This document shows positions 51,149-60,369 of a DNA stretch of 64,000 nt, in pieces (within the stretch, counting starts at the first letter, position 1; the number at the start of each line of letters is the position of its first letter). The DNA lies in contig JADKAN010000004.1 in assembly GCA_016719225.1 (NCBI GenBank), positions 578,748 to 642,747 on the forward strand. Direction: 5' to 3'. Source of the DNA: Flavobacteriales bacterium. Lineage in GTDB: Bacteria; Bacteroidota; Bacteroidia; Flavobacteriales_F; PHOS-HE28. The position numbers and the translations under genes were made by a program. The notes under the pieces are model-generated. The model was not told where the DNA came from and searched no databases. It worked only from the letters and a program-made list of their open reading frames with translations.

Positions 51149-51918
51149 GCGTGGAACTGTTCCACCGCCGAAGCGGCAGCGGACCGGCCATCGTGCTGCT
51201 TCATGGACTTTTTGGCAGCAGCGACAATTGGGGCACCGTTGCCCGTGACCTTACGAACGACTTCGACGTGACACTGGTGGACCTGCGCGATCATGGCCGT
51301 TCACCACACACCGACGCCACGGATTACCTCCGCATGGCTGAAGATGTGCATGCGTTGTTCCTGCGATCAGGCCTGACGGACGCTTTATTGGTAGGCCATA
51401 GCATGGGCGGGAAGGCCGCGATGGTTTTCGCGCAGCGTTGGCCCGAACTTGTGAAACACCTCGTGGTAGTGGACATCGGCCCACGCGAGTACCCCATTGG
51501 CGACCATGCTACGATCATGGAAGCCCTCCTTTCCAGTGAACTGTCCACGAAAACATCCCGACAGGAAGTGGAGGACCATTTGGAACGGTACATACCGGAA
51601 AAAGGTGTGGTTCAGTTCCTCCTAAAAAGCCTGTATTGGTCTGAGCCGGGGAAATTGGCTTGGCGGTTCAACGTGCCCACCTTGCAACGCTGTCTCCCGG
51701 AGATCCACGGCGGGATCGGTCCGGCCGTGGTGAAGACGCCCACGCTTTTCATCCGTGGCGGCAAAAGTCCATATATCGTCCGGGAGGACTTGCCGCAGAT
51801 CAAGGAGCAATTCCCGAACAGCCGCGTGGAAACGGTGGCGTATGCCGGACACTGGGTGCCCGCCCAAGCTCCGGAGGAAGTAGCGGCCATGATCCGTGGA
51901 GTGGCGGTGAATGCTTAG
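51145..51918 (+). CDS. Alpha/beta hydrolase (YbfF-like esterase)
   Basis: A 257-residue cytoplasmic hydrolase. The oxyanion loop is VLLHGLFGSSDNWGTVARDL, the nucleophile elbow is LLVGHSMGGKAAMVFAQ (GHSMGG Ser), the acid residue lies in FIRGGKSPYIV or nearby, and the His is in YAGHWVPAQAP. The closest known type is YbfF/haloperoxidase-like, usually acting on acyl esters. It is translationally coupled to pdxJ through an ATGA overlap, an association also seen in other Bacteroidota, though no functional link is known. Confidence 0.9.
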   Translation: MSVELFHRRSGSGPAIVLLHGLFGSSDNWGTVARDLTNDFDVTLVDLRDHGRSPHTDATDYLRMAEDVHALFLRSGLTDALLVGHSMGGKAAMVFAQRWPELVKHLVVVDIGPREYPIGDHATIMEALLSSELSTKTSRQEVEDHLERYIPEKGVVQFLLKSLYWSEPGKLAWRFNVPTLQRCLPEIHGGIGPAVVKTPTLFIRGGKSPYIVREDLPQIKEQFPNSRVETVAYAGHWVPAQAPEEVAAMIRGVAVNA

Positions 51919-52012
51919 CGTTGGTGCCTCCATATCTTGACTAAGTTGCTTACAACGCCCGCTGCAAACTGGTACTGTCTCAGTGCTACTTAGCGGATGA
52001 ACGGGTCCGTAA

Positions 52013-53279
52013 TCACAAGGCCTTAAGAACAGCTTGAGCCACGGTATGCGCCGCCCCTTTGTGATCCTGCACGAACTTGTTAGCTGCCGCCGCCGCCATT
52101 TGCTGCGCTTCGGGATCGCCCAGCCAGCTCTCTAAAGCATTTTTTAATCCGGCAGCATCCTTCACGGCGACACCGGCACCGTTGTCGATCAGTCCTTGAG
52201 CCTCCGGGAATTTGCGGTATTTCGGTCCGAAGATCACGGGAACTCCCCATGCCGCGGCCTCCAATACACTGTGGATACCGTCCGTGAAGCCGCCACCCAC
52301 ATACGCCAGGTTTCCGTAGCGGTAGAGACGGGCCAAGAGGCCCATGCGGTCCACGAGTAGCGTGCCGTGTCTCTCGGCTCCCAAGGTGGCGGCGATGTTG
52401 GCGGGATCCCCGTTCTCCAATTCGCTCCAGCGCGCCAAGGGGTTTCGGGAAGCGTTTTTCCGTGGCCTCCAACTGCGCTTCCTGTAATTCGTGCGGCACT
52501 ACAAAGCATTTGGGCGCGGCCTTGCCCATGCCTTTCAACGCTTCGCCCAGCAGGCGCTCATCCTCGGGCCACGTACTTCCGCAGACCAAAGAAGGTGCTT
52601 CACCGGCAAAAGCTTCTGCCAATGGGAGCTGTCCGTCGTCCTGAATGATCCGGGCGACGCGGTCGAAGCGGGTGTCGCCGCCCACGGAAACGTTGCGTAA
52701 CCCCAGCCCGGCCAGCAGATCCATCGAAGCTTGATCCTGTGTGTAGATCTGCTTGAAGCCTTGGAGCATGCGCCGCCACGTTCCGCCGTACCAGCGGAAG
52801 AACGGCTGGTTGTTGCGGAATAAGGCCGAGACGAGGAAGGTCGGCGTCCCGTTTTCGCGAAGAGCCTGCAAGTGGTGATACCAGAATTCATACTTCACGA
52901 AGATGGCCACCTTGGGCCGCAACAGCTCCTGTAAACGTTGCGCGTTCACCCTGGTGTCCGGCGGTAGGTATTCAACATGCGTTGCTAACGGAAAAGCTTT
53001 ACGAGCCTCAAAACCGCTGGGGCTGAAAAAGGTAAGTAGTACGGGCAGGTCGGGGCGCTCCTTTTTGATCGCTTCCAGCACCGGCCTGCCTTGTTCAAAC
53101 TCGCCTGCGCTGGCGCAATGCATCCAAAGGCAACCGTGCAGTTCCCCACGTTCGGCTTCCAAGCGGCTCCACATTCCCTCCCGCCCCTTGACCCATGCCG
53201 CAGCTTTCGGTTTCCAAGGCGCTGCTAACCTGATGGCCGCGTGGTACAACCCGGTGCCCAAGTCGTAGAGTACCGGCAT
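52013..53279 (-). pseudogene. waaA: 3-deoxy-D-manno-octulosonic acid (Kdo) transferase WaaA, broken by one frameshift
   Basis: WaaA adds Kdo to lipid A. From the ATG at 53279 the frame reads MPVLYDLGTGLYHAAIRLA and the GT30-type motifs WMHCASAGEFEQGRPVLEAI, LTFFSPSGFEAR, RPKVAIFVKYEFWYHHLQAL, LVSALFRNNQPFFRWYG and GGDTRFDRV, up to KRFPKP at about 52443. The remaining C-terminal part (ARWSELENGDPANIAATLG, LARLYRYGNLAYVGGGFTDG, IHSVLEAAAWGVPVIFGPKY) is in the next frame to 52013. Removing one base from the four G at 52439-52442 (CCCC on the coding strand) joins them. As waaA is normally essential in Kdo-containing bacteria, a sequencing error is likely. Confidence 0.85.
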
Positions 53280-54037
53280 CAACGATAGAACTGGCGGTCG
53301 TCGCGGGCCTTGTAGATGGGCAGGGTCCAGCCTGCCCGTAAGCCGTTGAGGAAATCCAGGCGACCAGTGTCGCCGGGTCGGCCTGTATCGAAGTTGTATG
53401 GTCGCAGGGACTGCGTGAAGCCGAGCTGCATCTCGAAACCGACCAGGAAGTTCACACGGCGGTTGTTGCTGAGGTGCTGGTAGCCCACGAACAGCAGTGC
53501 CGCCGGTCCCGCTGTGAGCCGGTCGTAGCCCTTGGCGTATTCACCTTCCAAAGCGGGCACCACGTTGTTCTGGCTTTCGATGAGCAGCTTATGGCGCATG
53601 TAACCACCGCCCACCTTCAACAACATGCCGCTGTTCGGGTTGGGTCCTGCCACGGGTATCAGCTTGCCGGCCACTGCGAAAATGGTGTAGCCGCGCTCAT
53701 ACAACAGGATGGCCGCCGGGTTGCCGTCCTGGTCCACGATCACACCGTTGGTGCTCACCAGTTCCTTCAACACATTGCGGTCCACCACTTGGTTGCCGAA
53801 CATAAAAGAGCCTTCCAGCCCCAACAGGTAGTTGCTTTTGAATTTCCGCGCCGCACTGAGGCCGATGTTGTGGTTGTTGCCAAAGCGGTCCGCCAGCGAG
53901 CCTCCCGGCGCTTGATAAGCGTAGCTCAGTGTGATGGGCACCATGGCAATGGACGTATCCCGCAGGCCGCTTTGCGCGTAGGACGGTGCCGCCAGGGCAA
54001 GGCATGCAGGAAGAAGGAGCAGGCAGAACAACTTCAT
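53279..54037 (-). CDS. Exported outer-membrane beta-barrel protein next to waaA
   Basis: A 252-residue exported protein. Signal peptide MKLFCLLLLPACLALAAPSYAQ is followed by strands such as VPITLSYAYQAPGGSLADRF, NIGLSAARKFKSNYLLGLEG, GMLLKVGGGYMRHKLLIESQ and FLVGFEMQLGFTQSLRPYNF, and it ends GWTLPIYKARDDRQFYR. The pattern fits a Bacteroidota outer-membrane barrel with no assigned function, found from memory next to waaA in relatives. Its TGA overlaps the waaA ATG by one base. It is divergent from the wbpE-like gene. Confidence 0.75.
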   Translation of the reverse strand: MKLFCLLLLPACLALAAPSYAQSGLRDTSIAMVPITLSYAYQAPGGSLADRFGNNHNIGLSAARKFKSNYLLGLEGSFMFGNQVVDRNVLKELVSTNGVIVDQDGNPAAILLYERGYTIFAVAGKLIPVAGPNPNSGMLLKVGGGYMRHKLLIESQNNVVPALEGEYAKGYDRLTAGPAALLFVGYQHLSNNRRVNFLVGFEMQLGFTQSLRPYNFDTGRPGDTGRLDFLNGLRAGWTLPIYKARDDRQFYR

Positions 54038-54177
54038 GGAGCGGCGAAGGTAGCGCGGTCGCTTGTGCTGTTCGGCACCCGGAACAGGGAGCTGGAACGG
54101 CTTTTTCGCTTGGCACGTCCACTATATTCGCCGCCCCGCAGCGTGAGTCAACCCCTTTTGCGGCCCCAAGCCAGCCC

Positions 54178-55308
54178 ATGAAGCCCATCCAGATGGTCGA
54201 CCTGCTCGGCCAATATGAAAAGATCAAGCCGGAAGTGGACGCTGCCATGGCCGAGGTGGTGCGCACCACGGCCTTCATCAACGGCCCTGAAGTGAAAGCG
54301 TTCGAGACCGAGCTGTCAGAAATGTTGGGCGTGAAGCACGTCATCGCCTGCGCCAACGGTACGGATGCCTTGCAGATCGCTATGATGGCATTGGGCCTTA
54401 AACCCGGTGATGAGGTGATCACGGCGTCCTTCACTTTCGTGGCTACGGTGGAGGTGTTGGCCTTGCTGGGCTTGGTCCCCGTGTTCGCCGATGTACTTCC
54501 CGGCACATTCAACTTGGATCCCGCAGATGTGGCGCGCAAAGTGAGCCCACGCACCAAGGCCATCGTGCCCGTGCATCTTTTTGGGCAACCGGCTGACATG
54601 GATGCGATCATGGAGATCGCCAAAAAGAACAGCCTTTATGTGGTGGAGGACGATGCTCAAGCGATCGGAGCCGATCACATGGGCGCTACCGGAACACACA
54701 AGGCAGGGACGATCGGGGACATCGGTACAACAAGCTTCTTCCCCAGCAAGAACCTCGGATGTTTCGGCGACGGCGGTGCGCTTTTCACCAACGACGACGA
54801 GCTGGCCAAAAAGATCCGTAGGGTCTGCAACCACGGAAGTGAAGTGCGCTACTACCATGATACCGTGGGCGTGAACAGCCGCTTGGATTCGCTGCAGGCC
54901 GCCGTGTTGCGCATCAAGTTGAAGCATCTTTCGGAATACGCAGCTGCCCGGAATGCCGCCGCTGCGAATTACGATCACGCGTTCGCGGACATCGCTGAAC
55001 TTTCGACGCCTGAACGGAGCCCCTTCGCGACGCACGTTTTCCACCAGTACACTTTGCGGGTGGCCGGCGGCAGCGAAAGGCGCGATGAGCTGAAGAAGCA
55101 CTTGGAGGCGAACGGCGTGCCTGCCATGGTGTACTACCCCGTGCCTTGCCACCTGCAGAACGCCTACAAAAGCACACGCTTTGCTCAGGGCTCACTGCCA
55201 ATAACGGAAAAGCTCACACACGAGGTGATCAGCTTGCCCATGAGCACGGAGCTGCATGTTGATCAGCTTGATCACATCACCGCAACGGTGAGGAAGTTCT
55301 TCAAGTAA
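54178..55308 (+). CDS. wbpE: DegT/DnrJ/EryC1/StrS aminotransferase, WbpE-like
   Basis: A 376-residue PLP-dependent sugar aminotransferase. It aligns well by eye with WbpE of Pseudomonas: QMVDLLGQYEKIKPEVDAAM, FINGPEVKAFETELSEMLGV, VIACANGTDALQIAMMALGL, VEDDAQAIGADH, and the PLP-Lys site TSFFPSKNLGCFGDGGALFT. WbpE transaminates the 3-keto sugar in the pathway to UDP-2,3-diacetamido-glucuronic acid; wbpD-, wbpB- and wbpA-like genes lie 6-9 kb downstream on the same strand. The ATG at 54178 is chosen; TATATTCG about 40 nt upstream resembles a -7 box. Another 3-aminosugar enzyme of the family is the alternative. Confidence 0.85.
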   Translation: MKPIQMVDLLGQYEKIKPEVDAAMAEVVRTTAFINGPEVKAFETELSEMLGVKHVIACANGTDALQIAMMALGLKPGDEVITASFTFVATVEVLALLGLVPVFADVLPGTFNLDPADVARKVSPRTKAIVPVHLFGQPADMDAIMEIAKKNSLYVVEDDAQAIGADHMGATGTHKAGTIGDIGTTSFFPSKNLGCFGDGGALFTNDDELAKKIRRVCNHGSEVRYYHDTVGVNSRLDSLQAAVLRIKLKHLSEYAAARNAAAANYDHAFADIAELSTPERSPFATHVFHQYTLRVAGGSERRDELKKHLEANGVPAMVYYPVPCHLQNAYKSTRFAQGSLPITEKLTHEVISLPMSTELHVDQLDHITATVRKFFK

Positions 55309-55351
55309 AGGCGGGAACCTTTCTTAGCACACCAGTACCACCGAACGTAGA

Positions 55352-56677
55352 ATGAACATAGCAGTAGTAGGAACAGGATATGTAGGCCTTGTAACGGGCA
55401 CCTGCTTCGCCGAAACCGGTAACCACGTGATCTGTGTGGATATCGACAAGGAGAAAGTGCAGAAGATGAAGGACGGCAAGGTCCCCATTTATGAGCCGCA
55501 TCTCGATGTGCTTTTCGAACGGAATATCCGACAGGGGCGCCTGCACTTCACCACGGACCTGAAAAGTGCCGTTGAACAGGCCCAGATCATTTTCCTGGCC
55601 CTGCCCACCCCCCCGGGTGAGGACGGCAGCGCGGATCTGAAATATGTGCTCGGCGTGGCCGAAGAACTCGGGAAGATCATCACCGATTACAAAGTGATCG
55701 TGGACAAGAGCACCGTGCCAGTCGGTACCGCAGAGAAGGTGCGCGAAGCCATTGCACGCAACGCCAAAACCCCTTTCGATGTGGCCAGCAACCCTGAATT
55801 TCTACGCGAAGGCTACGCTGTGGACGACTTCCTGAAGCCGGACCGCGTGGTGGTGGGCACCAGCAGCGCCCGTGCACAAAAGGTGATGGAAGATCTCTAC
55901 AAGCCCTTCGTGCGCCAAGGCAATCCGATCATCTTCATGGATGAGCGCAGCGCGGAGCTCACGAAGTATGCGGCCAATGCCTTCCTCGCCACCAAGATCA
56001 CCTTCATGAACGAGATCGCCAACTTCTGCGAGGCTGTTGGTGCCGACGTGGACAAGGTGCGCATCGGCATGGGCACGGACACCCGTATCGGTAAACGCTT
56101 CCTCTTTCCCGGTATCGGCTACGGGGGTTCGTGCTTCCCGAAGGACGTACAGGCGCTCGCCAAGAGCGGGAAGGATGCCGGCTACGATTTCAAGGTGATC
56201 AACAGCGTGATGCAAGTGAACGAGCGGCAGAAGACCACGCTCACGGACAAGATCCTGAAGCACTACGGTGGGAACATCAAGGGCAAGCGATTCGCCATGT
56301 GGGGCCTGGCTTTCAAACCGGACACTGACGACATCCGCGAGGCACCCGCCCTATACATGATCGATGCGCTTTTGGAAGCCGGTGCACACGTCGCTGTATT
56401 CGATCCGGAGGCCATGGAGAATGTTCGCAGATCGAAGGGGGACACCGTGACCTTCGCCAAGGACGAGTACGATGCGCTGCAAGATGCGGACGCACTCATC
56501 GTAGCCACCGAATGGGCGCTGTTCCGTACGCCGGATTTCCACCGCGTGGCCGCTGCACTGAAGGACCGCACGATCTTCGACGGCCGCAACCTGTACGACA
56601 CGGACGAAATGCGCGAGCTGGGATTCCACTATGTCAGCATAGGCCGTCAAGCTGTTAATGCACCCAACAAGAAGTGA
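55352..56677 (+). CDS. ugd: UDP-glucose 6-dehydrogenase
   Basis: A 441-residue NAD-dependent dehydrogenase oxidising UDP-glucose to UDP-glucuronate. The Rossmann motif MNIAVVGTGYVGLVTGTCFA, the VDKSTVPVGTAEKVR segment, NPEFLREGYAVDDFL with its catalytic region, ELTKYAANAFLATKITFMNE and the catalytic Cys in GIGYGGSCFPKDVQAL are all present. It lies 43 nt after the wbpE-like gene and 2 nt before the UDP-glucuronate decarboxylase gene, so the pair supplies UDP-xylose from UDP-glucose. Confidence 0.94.
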   Translation: MNIAVVGTGYVGLVTGTCFAETGNHVICVDIDKEKVQKMKDGKVPIYEPHLDVLFERNIRQGRLHFTTDLKSAVEQAQIIFLALPTPPGEDGSADLKYVLGVAEELGKIITDYKVIVDKSTVPVGTAEKVREAIARNAKTPFDVASNPEFLREGYAVDDFLKPDRVVVGTSSARAQKVMEDLYKPFVRQGNPIIFMDERSAELTKYAANAFLATKITFMNEIANFCEAVGADVDKVRIGMGTDTRIGKRFLFPGIGYGGSCFPKDVQALAKSGKDAGYDFKVINSVMQVNERQKTTLTDKILKHYGGNIKGKRFAMWGLAFKPDTDDIREAPALYMIDALLEAGAHVAVFDPEAMENVRRSKGDTVTFAKDEYDALQDADALIVATEWALFRTPDFHRVAAALKDRTIFDGRNLYDTDEMRELGFHYVSIGRQAVNAPNKK

Positions 56678-56679
56678 AC

Positions 56680-57783
56680 ATGAGCGCCAAGAAGAAAGCG
56701 GTTCCCAAGGCGAAGCCTTCCGCATCAGCAAAAACGGGCGCTAAGAAAGCCGCAGCAAAGCCGGCGACCAAGCCGACGAAAAAGGCAGCGCCCGAAAAGG
56801 AACGTGTGCTCATCACCGGCGCCGCTGGCTTCCTCGGTTCGCACCTCTGCGACCGCTTCCTGAAGGAGGGTTACCAGGTGATCGGCATGGACAACCTCAT
56901 CACCGGCAGGTTGAAGAACATAGAGCACCTCTTCAAGCGAAGCGATTTCGAATTCTATCACCACGACGTTTCCAAATACGTGCATGTGCCCGGTAAGCTG
57001 AAGTACATCCTGCACTTCGCCTCGCCCGCCAGCCCGATCGACTATTTGAAGATCCCGATCCAAACGCTGAAGGTGAGCTCGCTCGGCACCCACAACCTGC
57101 TCGGTCTGGCATTGGCTAAGAATGCGCGCATACTAGTGGCGAGCACCAGCGAGGTATATGGCGATCCACAGGTGCATCCGCAAACGGAAGCCTACTGGGG
57201 CCACGTGAATACCGTTGGTCCGCGCGGCGTGTATGACGAAGCAAAGCGCTTCCAGGAAGCCATCACCATGGCCTACCACACCTATCACGGATTGGAAACG
57301 CGCATGGTGCGCATCTTCAATACCTACGGACCACGCATGCGCCTGAACGACGGACGGGTGCTGCCCGCGTTCATCGGCCAGGCATTGCGCGGTGAGGACC
57401 TCACCATCTTCGGGAAAGGAAACCAGACACGCAGTTTCTGCTACGTGGACGACCTCATCGAAGGCATCTACCGCCTGCTAAAAAGCGATTGCGCTGACCC
57501 GGTGAACATCGGCAACCCGGCGGAGATCACCATCAAGCAATTCGCTGAGGAGATCGTGAAGCTTACCGGTACCAAGCAGAAACTGGTATACAAGCCGTTG
57601 CCCCAGGATGATCCCATGCAGCGCCAGCCGGACATCACCAAGGCGAAAAAGCTGCTGAAGTGGGAACCGAAGGTTTCGCGTGCCGAGGGCCTGAAGATCA
57701 CCTACGATTACTTCAAGGGTCTTTCTGCAAAGGAGCTTTACGAAAAGGACCACAACACGTTCGAGGGCTACGTGCGGAAGTGA
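56680..57783 (+). CDS. UDP-glucuronate decarboxylase (UDP-xylose synthase) with basic N-terminal tail
   Basis: A 367-residue SDR-family enzyme converting UDP-glucuronate to UDP-xylose. Core motifs: GAAGFLGSHLCDRFL (NAD), HFASPASPIDYLKIPIQTL, the YxxxK pair in GVYDEAKRFQEAITMAYHT, NTYGPRMRLNDGRVLPAFIG and GNQTRSFCYVDDLIEG. The first 40 residues are a Lys/Ala/Pro tail (AKKKAVPKAKPSASAK, GAKKAAAKPATKPTKKAA) not part of the enzyme fold and resembling the tail of rplU in this window. I chose the ATG at 56680, 2 nt after the ugd stop; a GTG at 56674 would add two residues. Confidence 0.92.
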   Translation: MSAKKKAVPKAKPSASAKTGAKKAAAKPATKPTKKAAPEKERVLITGAAGFLGSHLCDRFLKEGYQVIGMDNLITGRLKNIEHLFKRSDFEFYHHDVSKYVHVPGKLKYILHFASPASPIDYLKIPIQTLKVSSLGTHNLLGLALAKNARILVASTSEVYGDPQVHPQTEAYWGHVNTVGPRGVYDEAKRFQEAITMAYHTYHGLETRMVRIFNTYGPRMRLNDGRVLPAFIGQALRGEDLTIFGKGNQTRSFCYVDDLIEGIYRLLKSDCADPVNIGNPAEITIKQFAEEIVKLTGTKQKLVYKPLPQDDPMQRQPDITKAKKLLKWEPKVSRAEGLKITYDYFKGLSAKELYEKDHNTFEGYVRK

Positions 57784-57813
57784 AGGCTGAACGAACCTTC
57801 AGGGTTCACGGCT

Positions 57814-58686
57814 TTACTCCTTGATCCAGTGATGAACGGAAAGGCCACCATTGGAAGTCTGCACCTCGATGGAGTAGAAGCCGGGTACCAATGACCGTGT
57901 ATCCAATTTCAGGCTGCTCGTGTGATGGCTGTTTTGCAGGCAGGTGCGCCCCAGTGCATCTCGTACCCGGATTTCCTGTAGCCGTGTGCCATCCTCCAAC
58001 TTGAGCGTCACATTGTTCGTGCCGGGGTTTGGGAAGAGCGAGATCGTGGACCCGGCATTGGATCCCTTCACGCCAACGGCGAACGTACAGGATGGTGAGA
58101 TCCCGGTCTCATACAAAGGAATGTCCACATCCGCATAGCATCGAAGCGCCTTTGATGATTCTACCACGATGCATCCACCGGGCAGTGGCACAAGCCCGAT
58201 GGTCGAGCCGATGCGATCATACACATCAAATCCGGGACCGCCGTCCGGCTCCCCGTCTTCACCCAAGTACGCCATGGTCCACGTGCGCAGCGGTATATCT
58301 CCAATTACGGTGATGGAAGTATCCTGCACTTCCAACATGCCCCATGGCGCAGGGCAGATGGTCTCCGCATTGATCGGCCACCATCGGTCACCCGGCACGG
58401 CATTGAACCTGTACAACGTGTCCCATGCCCATGTTCCGGCTTGATCGGCCCACGTGTATACGATGCTGTCCTGAAGGCTAGTGAAAAGAACGCCACTCGG
58501 GGTTCCGATCAGTTTCTGGGCGTTCCACCCATCAATGGCCGTATCCCCGACATATTCCCACGTCTCATAGCCACCGCTTGGAAGCACGCCGTAGTGCCAA
58601 ACGGCATCTTGGGCCAGCCAGGTTTGAGCGCGAAGGCCACCGGTGCAGATCAGCAGGCCGACCAAAAAAGAGAAAATCGTTTTCAT
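57814..58686 (-). CDS. Secreted T9SS (type A sorting domain) protein, function unknown
   Basis: A 290-residue exported protein, paralogue of the 15572-16486 product. Signal peptide MKTIFSFLVGLLICTGGLRAQ; body with WLAQDAVWHYGVLPSGGYET, LYRFNAVPGDRWWPINAETI, IGSTIGLVPLPGGCIVVESS and KALRCYADVDIPLYETG; then a type A sorting domain (SLFPNPGTNNVTLKLEDGT, EIRVRDALGRTCLQNS, VPGFYSIEVQTSNGGLSVHH). The FPNPG start is the classic T9SS signature. Its ATG overlaps the stop of the upstream 58683-60164 gene (ATGA), so both are co-translated. Confidence 0.82.
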   Translation of the reverse strand: MKTIFSFLVGLLICTGGLRAQTWLAQDAVWHYGVLPSGGYETWEYVGDTAIDGWNAQKLIGTPSGVLFTSLQDSIVYTWADQAGTWAWDTLYRFNAVPGDRWWPINAETICPAPWGMLEVQDTSITVIGDIPLRTWTMAYLGEDGEPDGGPGFDVYDRIGSTIGLVPLPGGCIVVESSKALRCYADVDIPLYETGISPSCTFAVGVKGSNAGSTISLFPNPGTNNVTLKLEDGTRLQEIRVRDALGRTCLQNSHHTSSLKLDTRSLVPGFYSIEVQTSNGGLSVHHWIKE

Positions 58687-60164
58687 TGTTTGGTCCATTT
58701 GGAGACTCGACTGCCTTTATTGGTACTTGACTTGATGATGTAAAGACCTTCGGCAAGACGGCTCGTATCCATCTGGATCTTCCCGGTTGCGCTGGTGGCG
58801 GCCAATGCCATGCGACCCGTGCGATCGAACACCTGCACTTGGATCGAACCCGTAGCATCCGTTTCGATGTTCAGTAGTTCCGTGCCCGGATTGGGGAAGA
58901 CCCGCACAGACCACACAGGTTGTTCCAATTCATGTATACCAACGCTGAGCCCATGCAATTTACAGATCATGTTCATGCTCGTATCGCTCACTGTACCATC
59001 GTCAAAGCCATGAAAGGCGCCTACGACGAATATGCTGCCATCTGGTGCCATTTTTATCGAGCTCACCCCACTAAAGAAATCTATGTCATCATTGAAATCA
59101 TGCGTGAGTCCACAACCTTGTCCGGTAAAGGCCATGTTCAGGAGATTCCCAGCGGTATCGACCAATGCGATACCCCTCCTAAGTTGTCCATCTATGTAAT
59201 TAAAGTCACCTCCTACCAGCATTGTTCCATTACCCAAAGGCAGTGTAGCGTACAAACCGAATGCGAAATCCCCGAAAGACAAATTAGGCAGCAACTTGTA
59301 ATCCGTGTGGTTGTTGAACGAGGGGTCCAGTGCCCCATCCGGCATCAGGCGGATCAGATGCAGGGTATCCGGGTCGTTGGCCATAACGAAATGGCCACCA
59401 GCGATGATTCGTCCGTTCGCTTGCTCGAAAAAGGCAGTCGCAAAGCCCTTCACAATATCGGTGTGGAAGGTGGTATCCAAGGAACCATCCGGCCAAATGC
59501 GTAGAATGCGACCCGCCGGAATCCCTTCGTATGTGTTGTACTCTCCACTGACCAAGAAGCGGCTCTGTGTGGTCGGTTCCAAGCTCCAGATCACTCCATC
59601 TGTTTGCCGAAATTCGAAGGTGCTGTCCAAAGTTGCGTCCGTGTTGACCCGCAGCAATGAATAATAACCCGGAGCATTGATGCCATATTGTTGTGCAAGA
59701 GGCAATTCACCAGTGAAAAGTACCTTTCCATCCTCTTGCACATAAATCTCGCCACCATTACCTATGCCAAGGCCAGGGTAGGGATAATTGGTCGAACCAA
59801 CATTAAAACTATAGTCAAAGTCACCAGTGCTTTGGAAATACCGCTTTGGGAAAGCTTGCCCGGACAAATAAAAATAGGATCCATGTGGATGGATCGCAGC
59901 GTTTGGCCCACCTTCTAATGCCCACGATTCATCTATGGACCCGTTAGGCAAAAATTTCAGCAATCCGTAGGGGCCAAAACCGTTGGCCGGAAGTGGGAAG
60001 ATGCCACTTGCCACCACGCTGCCATCTTCTAAAGGCAAAACATCATACAGGAATGGATAAAGTACAAATGTGGAGCGGAACGAGGTATCCAAAGTAAGGG
60101 GCACCTGCGCTTCGCCCGGGCTGGCCCAGAAGAGAGCCAACCCAGCGAGGAGTAGTTGCTTCAT
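58683..60164 (-). CDS. Secreted delta-60 repeat protein with T9SS sorting domain
   Basis: A 493-residue exported protein. Signal peptide MKQLLLAGLALFWASPGEAQ. Residues about 25-400 hold four or five delta-60-type repeats, each ending in a DGxLDxxF unit: PNGSIDESWALEG, TDATLDSTFEF, PDGSLDTTFHTD and PDGALDPSFNN, with GGHFVMANDPDT and GGDFNYIDGQLRRGI-like cores; these form propeller-like folds. The C-terminus is a T9SS type A sorting domain (VFPNPGTELLNIETDATGSI, VQVFDRTGRMALAATS, LAEGLYIIKSSTNKGS). It heads a two-gene cargo operon. Confidence 0.85.
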   Translation of the reverse strand: MKQLLLAGLALFWASPGEAQVPLTLDTSFRSTFVLYPFLYDVLPLEDGSVVASGIFPLPANGFGPYGLLKFLPNGSIDESWALEGGPNAAIHPHGSYFYLSGQAFPKRYFQSTGDFDYSFNVGSTNYPYPGLGIGNGGEIYVQEDGKVLFTGELPLAQQYGINAPGYYSLLRVNTDATLDSTFEFRQTDGVIWSLEPTTQSRFLVSGEYNTYEGIPAGRILRIWPDGSLDTTFHTDIVKGFATAFFEQANGRIIAGGHFVMANDPDTLHLIRLMPDGALDPSFNNHTDYKLLPNLSFGDFAFGLYATLPLGNGTMLVGGDFNYIDGQLRRGIALVDTAGNLLNMAFTGQGCGLTHDFNDDIDFFSGVSSIKMAPDGSIFVVGAFHGFDDGTVSDTSMNMICKLHGLSVGIHELEQPVWSVRVFPNPGTELLNIETDATGSIQVQVFDRTGRMALAATSATGKIQMDTSRLAEGLYIIKSSTNKGSRVSKWTKQ

Positions 60165-60356
60165 GGTTTTAGGATTAAAGGGGTCGTGGGGTTCAATTTA
60201 TGGCACAAACCACATTCCATGTTTTTTCACTGAATCAAACGATCAAAAATTTTGTCTGCTTTCTCGTGCAAATAATTTCCAGGAAACTTCGAACCATAGC
60301 TGACCTTGAATTCCTGATTTACAGATCTTTCACGAAGTCTTTCCCTCCGGAAAACG

Positions 60357-60364
60357 GACCTTTG
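60357..60364 (+). promoter_or_regulatory. Possible -7 box GACCTTTG before the 60370 gene
   Basis: GACCTTTG is one base from TAnnTTTG and ends five bases before the ATG. The same word in the same position precedes the gldA-like gene (29592-29599). No -33 match is seen. Confidence 0.35.
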
Positions 60365-60369
60365 CACCA

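Noticed and set aside
57784..57813. GAACC...GGTTC hairpin between uxs and a convergent cargo gene
   Set aside because: Stem is short and has no T tract, so I do not call a terminator.
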